Positions 35,220 to 48,200 of a stretch of 64,000 bases of DNA are shown here, in pieces. The notes beneath the pieces are model-generated. The model did not search any database and was not told the origin of the DNA. It worked only from the letters and a program-made list of their open reading frames with translations. The stretch is taken from the NCBI RefSeq assembly GCF_002775205.1, contig NC_036453.1:28745213-28809212 (forward strand). The letters are read 5' to 3'. Both the position numbers and the translations under genes were made by a program. How positions within the stretch are numbered: the stretch's first letter is position 1; each line of letters opens with the position of its first letter. Source of the stretch: Xiphophorus maculatus. Lineage: Eukaryota > Chordata > Actinopteri > Cyprinodontiformes > Poeciliidae.

Positions 35220-37832
35220 TTATTATCTGCAGTATGATCCACAAACAATCATTGGTCCCTTTAGAAGGCATATCTTGGTAGAGTCGACACATTTTTGTCT
35301 CTGTAATTGCCTTTATTTTTTGTGGCATAGACTCAAAAAGGTGCTGAACTTAATACATATCAATATGCCATCACCTGTTGTGAATGGCTATAATGGGACA
35401 AAACGGATTGCAGACCTTTTTGTAAACCGAAAATTGTAGTTATGTAATGCAAGTAACAATGGCATAAAAGGTAGAAATCAGCAGGAAATAATCACATAAT
35501 AACAAGATGGTAAATACTTGCCAATGAAGAGCTGTAGTTTATATAAATATTTCACTGTGTTTCTCCAGAGTCTGCTTTTATTCGAGAAGTAGAGTTGCAC
35601 AATGTAGCATAGCAATCACCATGTCGACATCAGACTCTGCAATACAGCAAACTCAGAGCACTGCAATATGTGGCAGGATATTATATTCATAAGAGTTATG
35701 GTTTAATTTTATAACATATTCAACTCTTTGGGTGTACTCTAAATCACCTTAATGTCCACCTAACCAGTATCTGAGATAGTAAAGGTCATGGTCAGTGGTA
35801 GATATGTAATGACCAAGGAAGAAAACTACCAAAAAATGTGGGTTGATCATTATGAGTTTAGTCAAATCGCAACTTTATAGTAGTATCTTAATTGCATGCT
35901 TTTTTAGGCCAGTGTTCACATTGATTTTTAAATTACATTTAGAAAGATATTCTCAATGCCACTATTCAGTTATTTAAGAAAATAGCCAAAGGTGTAATAT
36001 ATTTGGGTTCATGTTTTAGAAAACTCTTCCTGGAGGTGCAACACAGACATAAAGATAGATGTTGCGACCTTGGTTCTTTATTGCACTAACCACAACAAAT
36101 TTAATGTGAAATATCCTTACATGAACTAGTAGGAATGTCAGTAACCACAATAACTCCTCCCCTAAGTAGGCTGCCAAGAACCAGGATCGATGTGTAATAT
36201 ATTATTGCACATTATTGCACCAATGTGCAATAATGCAATAATGTGCACTAAAGGGCCTTTTGTATCATCAAAAGGCCCTATGATGACACAAGAGTGGAGA
36301 CAAAGTAGCCTTTTATTTTATCCATTTTTGTCCCATTATATTTACTGATGAGACAATTGTTCAAGCTTTTTAGAATGCAACCGACTGATGTTGACCATAG
36401 AATTATAAGCATCACAATTTTTTTTGGCCAACCCTATCAACTTCTTGCTGAATTTTGCAGTTGTTGTGTGTAACAGATGACAGTAGTAGATAATGCTATG
36501 TGAGATCATCTTGATAGCAACACAAAGGAAACTATGTGAGGAGGCAGATGTGACCAAGGTCATAACCTCGTTTCACAGTCATAACAGTCAGACCTGAAGC
36601 TTTGTCAGAACATCCAGCAGGATGCCCTTCAGATGTAATTCAGGTTGTCTAAGTCTCTCATGACTGATAGAACTGAAAACCTGAAATGTTGATATATAAC
36701 AATCTTTATTTCGTAATGTGTTACATGAAAAATTTGGATTTTAACTATTTCTTTTATAACTTGCGCTGTTTTTAGGCACATCATAGTGCATCAACATGAC
36801 CTCATTACCTTTCACCACTGTTTTAAATTGACCAAGCTCTCAGACATAATAACAGCAAACAGAAGTAACTATTTAAAGGCATGGGTATGAACTCTAAATC
36901 CACATTATCTTATCTTGAAATCTAAAGCTAGCAGCTAGTTCAACAGAAAGTGAGACCAAGGTGGATTTCTGAAATAACTTTTTAGCACCGTAGCTTTAAA
37001 GTTTATATCGTCATGTTTGTCCCGTTTCATATGGAAAATGGAAGTAGGAGGTGGAGCACTTCCTACTAACTTTTTACTTTTTATTTGCATAGAAGGTACG
37101 CCTACATTAGTTTTTCTGTTTCATTTTTGTGTATCTGCTCTGTCTTCTCAAACTCCCAATTGGTGGGAGATGCTTGCTTGCACTGAGCCAGGTTCTGCCA
37201 GAGCTTTTTTCTGTATAAAAGGGTAGTTCTTCCTCTTCACTGTTGCAACATGCATCAGTATGAAGCTGTATGAAGGATTCTGCTGTCACTACGTGCTCAT
37301 TTGAGTGAATGCTGCAAATCTATAACTTAATTAAATGTAAATGATTTTCTTCAATAGAAACCTTTTAAAGCTAATTTTAATAATGAGCAAAACGTATTGC
37401 ACTGTTTGGTAAATAGGATCAACTAGTAGCTATGTATGACTGAACTGAAAGTATATGTTGTGAATTGGTGCTATGTAAATAAGCTGAATTGAATTTAATG
37501 TGAACCTGAATTGAACTTGTAAGAGGATTTTAAGTCAAAGAAGCTACTTAATTGAGTTGGCATTTTTATACAAAAAAATATATAAATTACTACTTCTGAA
37601 ATGCCTTAGAATGGCATATTTCATTCTTAGGATGTATTTGGGCTTAATCACCAAAATAAACTTCCAGAAAATCCCAAAATACTGAAATACTGTTAATTTA
37701 AATATAGACTAAAGGACCATTTGTTTATAGGTACTTTTGATTAATAACTGGACCATCGTAACGTGTAGTCTGTTTTCCCTTACTTCACCACTGCAATGTA
37801 TATGTTTTTCCTTTTTTGTTTTTATTTTCCAT
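35220..37832. other. Intergenic region between ILK and TIMM10B
   Basis: AT-rich, with no coding exon supported. It contains two neighbouring palindromes near 36.2 kb (listed separately). Nothing else is recognised. Confidence 0.4.
36202..36279. repeat. Two adjacent hairpin-forming palindromes
   Basis: The first is TTATTGCACATT (36202-36213) with AATGTGCAATAA (36222-36233), perfect 12-bp arms and an 8-base loop. The second is AGGGCCTTTTG (36252-36262) with CAAAAGGCCCT (36269-36279), perfect 11-bp arms and a 6-base loop. TTGCACA/TGCAATA words repeat around the first. The origin is unknown. Confidence 0.8.
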
Positions 37833-37840
37833 CTGTAAAG

Positions 37841-38055
37841 CAGAGGCCCCCAACCTGGGTAATCAAGGTCCACTACCCTGCATATTTTAGATGTTTCCAG
37901 AATGGTAAAAATGGTGGCATTTACTCATTTGCTTAGCTCCAGTTGCTGCAGAAGTCTGTTAATCACCCATTTATTTAAGCCAGGTGTAAAGAAGCAGAGA
38001 AACACCTAAAACATGCAGGACAGTGGGGTGTGAGGACCTGGGTTGGGGACCTCAG
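37841..38055. mobile_element. hAT MITE with perfect 8-bp TSD
   Basis: The left end CAGAGGCCCCCAACC and the right end (reverse complement CTGAGGTCCCCAACC) are inverted repeats matching at 13 of 15 bases. The match continues inward as TGCATRTTTTAGRTGTTTC. CTGTAAAG flanks it on both sides (37833-37840, 38056-38063), the 8-bp duplication typical of hAT elements. No transposase is encoded. It belongs to the Charlie-like group by its termini. Confidence 0.9.
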
Positions 38056-38162
38056 CTGTAAAGCACATAAACATATACATTTTAGATTTTAATCAGAAAA
38101 CAACTTTAAAAAAAACCCTGAACTATACCTTTATGTTAACCTTGTCAGCAATCCTTTAATTA

Positions 38163-38168
38163 TTTATT
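38163..38168 (-). terminator. Candidate polyadenylation signal of TIMM10B
   Basis: Reads AATAAA on the minus strand, about 265 bases past the stop codon and just beyond the hAT MITE, so the 3' UTR would not include the MITE. Confidence 0.35.
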
Positions 38169-38433
38169 AATCTAAAATAAAAAAAAGATGACATGTATAT
38201 GACTGCAGCCACAAGACAAATCTAAAAAAGTAAAAAAAAAATAAAAATAAAAACAATAGTACTCTGTCAAAATAATCCTCATCATTTCATAAATTTCAAA
38301 GATTGTTTTGCCTGGATGTTGAGGACAGAGATTTCAGTTTGACCGGTAAGACTTCTTTGATTCATGACTCTCTTGGCCTGTCAGGCCTCATGATTTAGAC
38401 TCTGTAGGATCTGCCTTTTGGTCCATTTTCTGG

Positions 38434-39324
38434 TCATGGTGATGCTTTAGGGCTGCCAAAGTCATTCTGGATTCCAGATACAGCAGGCTGAGGAAATCCT
38501 AATCCAGTTTCTTTAAGCTCTGAGACATTTACACCATCAGTCCTGGGTGTAAGTGGTGCGCTGGCTGATAAACCTATTCCTGTGGCTACTGTATTAGCTG
38601 GAATTGCTAATGCTGCTGGTTTTAAGGGTGAGTCATGGACTTCTGATGCTACTTCAGTCACTGAAGAGGTTATCTGAGTAGGTGGAGATGAACTTATAGA
38701 TGTCTGAATTGATGGTGTGGCTTCGGCTCCAGTCCCAATGGTTCCAGGTGTAGCTGCAGCCTCGGCTGCCTTTGCATTCTCTGCAGCCTTGCTCTCCATC
38801 TCCTCCATCCTTCGCTGCACCATCCGAGGCATCAGCTGCACATACGTGCCCATCAAGCGGTGGTTTGTGCGAATCAGCTTCCCAGCACAGTTGTCCACAC
38901 AGCGCTCCTTGACAGACAGACAGTAGGAATGTTAATCACAACAAAATATTACAGTACGGATATGTTATCTATGTCACATTATAGATGATGTGATTCATAG
39001 ATAATCAAAGTATTTTCTATAAATATATACCAACTCTACGTTTGTAACAAGATGATGCATGTTACAAACATAGCATGTGTCAGTGTACTTAGATAACGGG
39101 GTTATGATTATGTCTGCTCCCAGTACCTCGTCCATTGTGAGGTTCCTGTAGTTGAAGTTGCTTGTGCAGCGCTGGAAGCAGATTTCAGTCATGCGGTTGT
39201 AAACCAAAAGGAAATCCCGCAGCTGGAAGAAATGCAGTCATTCAGAATCACCGTCCACATCTCTATTTACAAATCGGCGAGAGGAAAATCAACTTACGTT
39301 TCTCAGCTGCTGGTCAGGATCCAT
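38434..39324 (-). CDS. timm10b: Mitochondrial import inner membrane chaperone subunit Tim10B
   Basis: Three exons: 39298-39324, 39127-39222, 38434-38907. They give 198 residues. The first 80 or so residues match the small Tim family, with [19 protein letters not shown] and a twin CX3C pair: Cys24/Cys28 (CFQRC) and Cys44/Cys48 (CVDNC), followed by [20 protein letters not shown]. By family knowledge this protein sits on the TIM22 complex and hands carrier proteins from the intermembrane-space chaperones to the insertion channel. The start MDPDQQLRN precedes a good donor. Residues from about 75 onward form a low-complexity Ala/Glu then Ser/Thr/Pro tail that makes it nearly twice the human length (about 103). 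The tail is in frame with the conserved domain in the same exon, so it is not a misjoined exon. Confidence 0.93.
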
Positions 39325-40778
39325 CTCAACCGACTCGGTGGCGAGCCACTGGTTTGCTAATGTGTTCAGTAAGCTGGTCTCTAGATCTTCGGATCCGAGG
39401 AAATTCTGGACTTACCAATGCGTGACTAACTTTAATGGATAAAGTAAACAAAAAACCCCGTTAGATCAGATTTACGTTTAAACCTCCACTCTAACCAGTT
39501 ACACCTGAAATGAACTCATTCACATGAAGGATTTTAGTGGCATGACATTCACATGCGAGCGGCCATGTTTGGAGCAAAGATCGCCTCTGCTTGTGAAGAG
39601 GTCTCACTCTGCGGCTTATTTATTTTTTTTAATGAAAAAAAAAAATAAATAAAAAAGGTTGGTGTTACAGCAAAAACAGTACAGTCTATGGTTTTTTGAA
39701 AGCGTTTATCGTTTTTTTTTACGTATATCCATCATGTATTTATGTATCACTACTCCTGTAATCAGTATTTGAAAAACTTTAATAAGATATTAAACTGAAA
39801 CGTGGTTTTAGTAGTTTCTCTTTTCAGTCTAGCTTATTTTATTTGTCGTATATTTATACTTATCAAATACTACTTTAAATCATCTTTAGCGGACCGTGCT
39901 CAATTTCAATTAAAGGTGAGCACTGTATTAATGAGTTAATGAGCTATATGAAATAATTCATTAATTCCCTTATTGCATTTTTTTCTTCATTAAACCTAGA
40001 AATTACACATCTTTTGAATTACCAGTGTCCCTGCACCTGGCTAATAGTTTGAAAACTTGCTGGCAATGCCCTATTTAAAAGTTGCTTAAAGCTAAATTTC
40101 TACTGAAAGAATAAATGAGTATGAATTAATATTTATGAAATAAATGTTTGTTTTAGTCAAAGATACAGCATTATGCATTCAAAAATTGGCTGGACAGGAA
40201 AATAAAATTCAGCAGACTTCCTATTACTTCAATCGCTTTAAGGAGAAATGACAATCCTCCTATGTTTCCAGCTGTAAGAATAACAGGTAAATGTCGAGGC
40301 CCTTTTGCTCAAAAATTAGCACTGCTATGGACTTATTAAATCAAACTACCACGACAACAATCTTGACTTCTCTATGACTATTTATTTATTTATTTATTGG
40401 AACTGAAGGTGCAATTTGTGTTAGAAGGCTACGAATTTGATTACTTAACTCCCCATTCAAAAGATCTAAAGCATATACTTACATTTTTTTTTAATATTTG
40501 AGTAAGGTGATGAAGAGTTAATATATCTGCAGTAAATCAGTGCCAAATGTAAATGAGATAACTACTGATCAAATGAACTCAGCGTAAAACACATTGATAT
40601 TTTTAAATTAGAGTTGAATTCTACTTTTTGTCTTGGTTCCTTCACAGCTCTATTGCAACATCCTCTTGGATCAGTCACACTGGATTTAGATTAAAGAAAG
40701 ACTTCTACTGATATCAGTAGCTTTTACCCAAAGCTCTGTTCAAAAATCCTGAACTATTCTTTTCATGTTTCTTGGTGC
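39325..40778. other. TIMM10B upstream region
   Basis: The first 250 bases should hold the TIMM10B promoter and 5' UTR. The rest is AT-rich and contains a short (ATTT)n tract near 40379-40398. No gene is seen. Confidence 0.35.
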
Positions 40779-40786
40779 CCTTCGAT

Positions 40787-42421
40787 CACGGGTGTCCAAA
40801 CTTTTTGAAACAAGAGCCACAACTATGAAGCTAAAAAGTAGCAGTGGGCCATAATTTTTAAATAACTTATATTATGTAAAATGCAAAAAAACCCCCAAAA
40901 AACAACATTCTATTGTAAAAATAAACAAATATACACAATATTTTAATTAAAAGTATTTGTCTGATTTCTATGCAGAAATGATCTGTACATCATTGTTGAT
41001 GCATTTTAGGCTACAAGAACGCGAGTCCCTCTTTTTTTAAAAAAACACTTTTACTTAAGTTTTAAATATTCTACTTTCGAGTAAAAGTTACTGGGTGTTT
41101 GTGGTACTATGCATTAAACACCTAAACTCTTGCTCATTCAATGCACTGCCCACCACTCAAAACCCCCTCCTCAGCCAAACTCCCACCCCCCACTCTGAAT
41201 ACCCCATTCCTCTTCCTCTTCTTCTTGTTGAAATATATTGGCGGTTGGCAAAAAACGTTGGGTGAGCATTACCGCCACCAACTGGTAAGGAGTGTGGACC
41301 ACATGACAAAACAAACAAAAACAACAACAACAACAACAAAAAACAACTATATCCTATCATATAACTTATTCTGTTTCAAAAAATCAAATATAACCTGATA
41401 TCTTCTGCTTCCCCATTCCTCAACCATACAGCCCCAACTTAGCGGCAGCAAGCAATTAAAACCTGCCAATCATTCTAGGGGGGGCGGAGTCGTCAGCAAC
41501 TGACCAATCGGCGTTCGCAATTGGGACTCGCGTTTGTACCTTGACGGTTTGGCGACATATTTACCATAATACCGGAAATTTTCGGGAAAATGCTAATACG
41601 CGAGCATGGCGGGGAAAAGAGATAAAATATCCAGTTTCCCTGCCAAAACGGGTATGATTACATTTCCAACAACTAAACAGAGTATGGAGTAATGCAAGAA
41701 ATGCATCAAGGCCTGCAGCCGACCTCATGACCAGTTGAGTGAAACTGTCATCGACATCAACAACCACTGCTAAGGTAGTAAACATCCCGTTTTTTTTTTT
41801 GTCAAATCAAAGATCAATAGGTGAAAGTAGTTATGCTTGATTTTATGTGTGTGAATTCCAATGGTAGCTCTATAGAAGCATGAAAACATGTGGTGCAGAA
41901 ACTGGGCGTTTACATTTAAGAACCTTTTTATGCAACTTGTTTTTAAGCATTTTCCTCCAGGAAGATGCTTTTCACAAGCCGGTGTAATTTAAGTCATTAC
42001 TCAACCGTTTTGTAAGTGCAAAATGCATCTGACACACACTTTCACACTCACTTCCAATGATACTTTGTGCCCCTCATTCTTACGCTGGCTCGCAAAAGAC
42101 TTGGGTTTTAACGTCGATTTCCATATTTATTTTTGATAAATATACAGACTTTTCATATCACCTGAATGTAAAATAATTATTTGATTGTGGTACAAAATGA
42201 CGGCATGTGCTTGGAAAATACACATTACCCCCTCTTTAAGTCTTCCACTTTAAGACTGTTTTAATTTGTCTGCACCTTTTTTTGATTATTGAACATTTCA
42301 CTATAATTTGTTTGAAGTTAATAACCATTATCAGTCTGGTGAGATAAATGTGAGCTATTCCTGAATTGTGGACTGCTGTCTCATAAAAATCTTTCCAAAG
42401 GCTGCATATTGGGCACCTCTG
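40787..42421. mobile_element. hAT-like DNA transposon, about 1.6 kb, 8-bp TSD
   Basis: The left end CACGGGTGTCCAAAC and the right end (reverse complement CAGAGGTGCCCAATA) resemble Charlie-type hAT termini. The flanks CCTTCGAT (40779-40786) and CCTTAGAT (42422-42429) match at 7 of 8 bases, as an aged target-site duplication. No long transposase frame survives. Inside lies a CpG-rich promoter-like block with a short first-exon-like frame (41504-41651). The terminal pairing is imperfect, so two independent fragments cannot be excluded. Confidence 0.55.
41504..41651 (+). promoter_or_regulatory. Inverted CCAAT pair plus first-exon-like ORF (module B)
   Basis: CCAAT (41504-41508) and ATTGG (41520-41524) are 11 bases apart, as in module A at 8215. 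ATG at 41606 opens a frame reading MAGKRDKISSFPAKT that ends at a donor GTATGA (41652). No continuation exon is found. The short N-terminus resembles the starts of transposon-derived proteins (KRxxISSF). It lies within the hAT-like element and may be that element's own promoter and first exon. Confidence 0.4.
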
Positions 42422-42429
42422 CCTTAGAT

Positions 42430-45252
42430 TCTTTGATTGGTGTGTATTACTGACAAGCGCACTTAGTCTATAGAGCATAGGACTCATAGGATATAAATCT
42501 GACATATAGTCACAATGGGTTTGGGTCCTATTTGCATAACATGTCTGTAATTTAAATGAAATTGATTAAATGTCTTCTCATTTATTGAAAAGGCAGCAGT
42601 TTTAAAGATGTGCTATTGGCCCTCGATCATGACTAGTCATCCATGTGTAACCTTGCTGCAGCTACATTCATTAAGAAACAACTAAAGGATTAAAGCACCA
42701 ATAAAAATTGAATCGTGTCTAAATTTACAATCAACTGGGAACCTTTTTGTAAAGCACTATTCACTCATTTTTGCTGCCATGCAAAAAGTCATCAGAGTAA
42801 TTTAAAAAGAAACAACTCAATGACACAGAGGCACAAGCAAGACAATCATAAATGAACATTACAGTGGCAGTGGTGTTTTATCACTAGAACCCATTAGACT
42901 GGCTGAAAAAAGTGGCATAATTTTTTAACTGGTCTTTTGATCAGTAGCAACATGACAAAATTATGTACAATGAATAACTTGAAATCTTTAGAAAATCACT
43001 CAGTATTATTAAACAATATAAGAATATTAAACTTGCCAAAGACAAACTTTTATCTTGGACAAGTAATAAAATTTGTTGAAAACTATTGATTGGATATTCT
43101 TTCTATAAAGAATAAAATAACATTTATTTCTCAATTTGTACAACACAGTGGAATAAAAATGTAATTTTGACATTTGCTGCTGCTGTTCATTATAATAAAT
43201 CACTCTTTCAAGTCTCGTCAGAGAGGAGCGTCTGCGCACATTAAGCCGTCACTGTCAAGTGTCAGTGGCTCACCTTTCTGACACATACTTTTGTTTTTTG
43301 TAAAAAGAGGAAAGGACTTGAAAGGATTTTCCTGTCACCTTTCATCGTGCAATCATCTGCTGTCGCAAGAAACTTTAAATCTGTAGCTCAACCAACGGAA
43401 GCTGGGATTAATCCTGTGCCTCCTTTCCGAGGAGCGAAGTCATATATGACTGAAACTTTGACGGAATTCAAAGTTTCATTCAAATGGCGGCTGTCTTTTT
43501 CTAGTAGTATATGTAGGCCTTCATCTGTTGCAAACTGTTGCTCATCAGACACTTCTTAGAAGTTGAATTTACAGAGCATTGGAAAAGTATTTACAGCGCT
43601 TAAACTTTAACATTTTGCACTGTTACATGCCCACAAACTTCAATGTGTTTTTTTTTGTTGTTGTAATTATACGTGATAGGCTAACGTACAATAAAACTTA
43701 ATTATTAGTTGAACAAAAAAAATGACCTATAGTTTTAAAATATGAAAAATCTGAAATCTCTTGGAGTTTTCTTGGATTCATGATAATCTTTGCAAGGCCT
43801 GTCAGTTTAGATACATCGACATGAGCCGGTAGGTTTGCAGTTGCGACATACTCTTCTCTCTAACTACTAGTACATCTCGGACCTGTGTGCTGTGGTTCTT
43901 GGTCTTTCTGATGCGTTGTGGTAATATTCTCAAAAGCCTCTGAGAAACAAATCACGTAGACTTATTATGAGATTGACTTTTACATGCAAGAAATTCTATT
44001 TATTGGTTTTGAAAGCAGTCGGTTGACTTATATTTTGTTAAAGTGTATCAGAGTAAAGAGTTGTGAATCCAAATGCTGAACATATCTTTTAAGAGTTTTT
44101 TTGCTTAAAATTTTGAAAGCCATGAATACGTTTGCTTCCTATTCACAATCGTGGGCTAGTTTGTGCAGGTTTTATCTTTGTCATATAAAATCAATCTTGA
44201 ATAAGAAATCAATTTAAATTTGCAGTTGTGTTGGAACAAAATATCTTGGACTTTAGAGGATGTGAATCCCTTTACAAGATATTGAATCAAAATTTTACAT
44301 GCAAAAGGGTGACTGTTATGAAAAGGGGACTTCTACTTGTTATTGTGTTTTTTTGCAGCTTTCTGTCTATCCATAATGCTTAGGGGTCACATATAATTTG
44401 TAAGTGTGAGATAGACTCGTATCTTTTGAAAAACTGTCAACAGACATTGTGCTTAAAAACCTGTGAGTGCTGAGTTCACCTTCAAGCTTATGCTGTCAGT
44501 AGACACCAGGGCAGTAAATTACTCTGCAAATTGGGGATTACAGCGAGGGAGACATTCATTTAAACAGCTGGAGCATTAGCTCAGACTGTAAACATAATGA
44601 CCTTTATCATAGCTTTTTACATGGAAAATCCATTGTGGGCGACATTTGCAATTTTAACAGTGTGACAATTCTCCCCATGGGGAAGATTAAAAGGAAACTG
44701 CTATTTATTGTCATCGTTATTTGTTTGCTTCCAATTTCTATACTGTTAGCTTAATTTTTTATAATGATTTGCCCGTGGAACAGGAAAGTGCAGTTATTCA
44801 AACTACAATCGCCCACACCATTGAAAACAGAAATGCTTTTGTTTTCTGCCTTCATACTTTTTTATGAGACATCTGCTGATGGACGAATAAGAGACATCAA
44901 AGGAGTGAAAGTTCCTCTGTGTCCTGTGATGATTCAATCTTTTCCCTGCGTTTCACAACAATCTACACTTTCCACATGGTTCTTGACCTCTAAATGTCAC
45001 GCAGAATTTCCTCTTTCTTTTTTAAAGTAGTTTATTACAGAGAAGTATAGTTATGTTCCTATTGCTCAATATGGAGACTTTAAGAGGTAGATTGTCTGTG
45101 TCAAGGAGGAAATTGCTCAACTCTGCGAAGCGTAGAGAAAACCGAAGATGATGGTTACATTTTTTGCCCTGAAAATATGAAAATAGTTTCACATTTTTCT
45201 AGAATACAGGTTGAAAAGTTTTAGAATAGTAATATAATACTTAAATATATAG
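42430..45252. other. Intergenic region between the hAT element and the TRAT1-like gene
   Basis: Mostly AT-rich with no supported exon. The block near 43577-43800 begins like a degraded DNA-transposon terminus (GGAAAAGTATTTACAGCGCTT), but no partner end is clear. The 3' UTR of the TRAT1-like gene would extend down from 45253. Confidence 0.35.
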
Positions 45253-48200
45253 TTAGTCACAATCATGGCTAAAGCTGTCAGGTACTTGATCTGAGCAGCT
45301 CTGAGGATTTTCTACCTCTAAAAGCTCTATACATATATTCCCATTGCGATCATCACAATGATCTTTTCTGTCCTCACTTTCTTGATCTTCATCCCAATCT
45401 ATTCTCCGTCCTTCCTCACTCTCTCGTAAGCCATCCCATCCCACATTGTCCTTGTCCATGTTGATGCCTCTCTCTCTTTCCATCTCCTCTGCCTCCTTGG
45501 CTATCTGTAGACTGTTGAGATAGATGCTGCTGTGTGAGACCATGACACTGGTGTCTCTGGATGGCAGGTGAGCGTCCACTTCCATGTCCACCTCTAAGAA
45601 AGCGTTCAAGGGTGACGTCGGGAGGTCTGCCAGCGGATCGTGCTTCTTGTGGCGTCCTTGTGCCTGGCCTTGCATGTGTCTGTTTTTCTTGCGATTCTTT
45701 GCAATCTTCAGATCCAGTGAGGCGTAATTCAGGTCAGAGTCTGGAGGCTGGTTTTGGAGAGAACAGATGAACATGTGAGACAGTTTCTTTCTCCTTTTTG
45801 CTTCAGACACACTTCTATTTTTGTAGAGCTTGTCTAGTTTATTTTTAGAACAATTTCTTCTCAACAGTGTTCACTGGTTTGCAGTTCCGCTGACCACAAT
45901 GTGTGTCAGAGATGCTAGCTGCCTTCCGTTCTGAAACGAAATCTGTCAGCATGGTCTCAAATGATCTGCGTGACATGTCCAACAAATATAATGCAATGAT
46001 AAACTTATTCTTGTGTGAACAGAAGGACAAATATACAACCAGCTTTCAGGTTTCTGCTATATAAAAGCATTACCACAGCATGGCTGCCACCCCCATGGTT
46101 CACAGCAGGGAGAGTGTTTTATGTGCAGGGTTAGGTTTCCTTCAAATATTTTACAAACAGTTTAATTTTGGTCTCATCCGCAGAGCATTGTTTTTCACAT
46201 AATTTGCCTCGACCAGAAATTATGTGGTCGAGGCAATTTTAATTGCAACTGCGAAGCTCTTGAAAATAATAATCAATGTGATTTATTTCAAAGGGCATTT
46301 CTGAGTGAAATACATGCAAATCAGCTGTATGATTATAACAAAATTTAAGAGCTGAATCAATCATAAGCAGAGCCCCAACCCTATTAGGACTCTTGGTGAA
46401 GATGTGTTAGAAATGTAAAAAAATATTTTAGTGCAGTAATAAACTTTTCTCACAGCATATGCTGTGTGTTTTTATTTTGTCACAGTTTTATTTGTTTTTA
46501 AGTTTCTGGGGAAGTTTAAATGAGTAGCAACTTTCTTGTAACCATTTCTTGATTTATGAAGCTCAACACTTATTAACATATTATTATACCATGTTCTCTT
46601 GGTTTTTTTTCTCTCCCAATGTTGACTAGTGGCTCAGAAAAATGGAGCTGAGCATCTTGTCCAATTTATACCATTTTGAGATTTAAATAAATGTATTTAT
46701 TGTTTTCTTATTTTGTAAAAACTGTGAAAGGTGCTAGTAATTTGATATAAGACATACTTATTTAAAATAGGACAAAATAAATAATTTTAAATATACTTAG
46801 ATTTACAGATTGGTTTTTGTTAAAGAAAATTGTGAGATTATGCTTCTGAAATAAGATTTATTTATTAGGTTTTATTATAGGTGCCGAAGAATGTGGAAGG
46901 CCCGTAATTCAAAATGTACAGTTTGCTAATTTGATTAAACATGACATTAAGTCTTCATTGTAACAGTTGAACTAATACAGTGTAAGAAGAAAACTTTCAC
47001 ACTGAAAATGTTAGTTTACAGTACATTTTTGTTTATAGTTTCTGAACCAATGATTTCATTTCCACTGAGGGCAAATTAAGTCATATTTTGTTTTCTCAGT
47101 AAAGCAAAGATCACCACTAAGGTGAACTTCAACAGCATTTAAATGCTGGCTTAACTTGTTAGCAGAACAGAATAAAATATTCATCACGTCTCAGCAAAAT
47201 GCCACTGGTGAAGAAACTACAAAGGTACGGAGCCATCGGTCACCTTGAGGCTCCTTTGAGTGCAAGAAACTCTGATGAGGCAAGTTAAAGTCGGTCTTTT
47301 CATGAAAGCGCATCTGTAGCAAAAGCAGCATTTAAGTCAAAGCAGTGCCAGCCGTGTGCTAATGCTGCTCACTTGAATTAACAAAGCCCCAACAAATTGA
47401 AAGCAACATCAAAAATTAAAACCACCCCTAAAAAACCAAAATGAAACTGGAAGATAAAAGTCAAATGGCTTTATATTTCTGACTCTTTGCAGCCTTATTT
47501 TGACTTCTCAAATTGTGACTATATTAAATTTTACTGATAAAAGTCAATTAGGATTATGTCATATAACTGAAATGGATGACTTTTGAATTATAAAAAAAAA
47601 GAAACTGATTTCTTAAACTACAGTTACCTTAAGACAATCTCTATTGCGCTGCATGGACATCGTCTCGTAGAAAACCTCTGAAGAACCTGCCGTAACACAC
47701 ATTTGTCAATTACTTGACTGTATAAATATATATATATATACATTTGTTTTTTTCTATTTTACAAAACTGATAAAGAATTCTAAATTCCAATTTGTGTTTT
47801 AAAGACCCTAACAGACCCTATTCACTGGATGTACATCTCAGAAAAGGAATTCAAGGTGCAACTTCTTTCTGATTTTGGAGTGCAAAATGTTTAAAATAAT
47901 GAATGTGAAGAAGAAGGTAAATTTTGTTCAAAAACAGGAGAACCATTCACAGCTTTTTTTTTTTAAACCATTCTTTTTTCTTCTCGGTTGAGTCATACAA
48001 TGATAAACAGATTCACAGATTTCCCCTTTTTTTAATAGGTGTCAGAAAGCAGATTTGTGCTTACCACGTCTTTCTGTGCTGATGTTGCCATAGATTGGAT
48101 TTTCCTGTCGCTCATGATGATTGTGGGGATTTTCCTGCTGCTCTTGATGTCTGACGTTACCAATATATTGCCCTTCGATTTGTGATAGGCTGCAATGAGA

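Noticed and set aside
34675-35248. Long minus-strand frames of 117-171 codons
   Set aside because: They overlap the CpG-rich ILK promoter and noncoding exon, have mutually overlapping frames and no family pattern; high GC explains the lack of stops.
43577-44290. Possible DNA transposon starting GGAAAAGTATTTACAGCGCTT
   Set aside because: Resembles a degraded terminus, but no inverted partner or duplication could be found.
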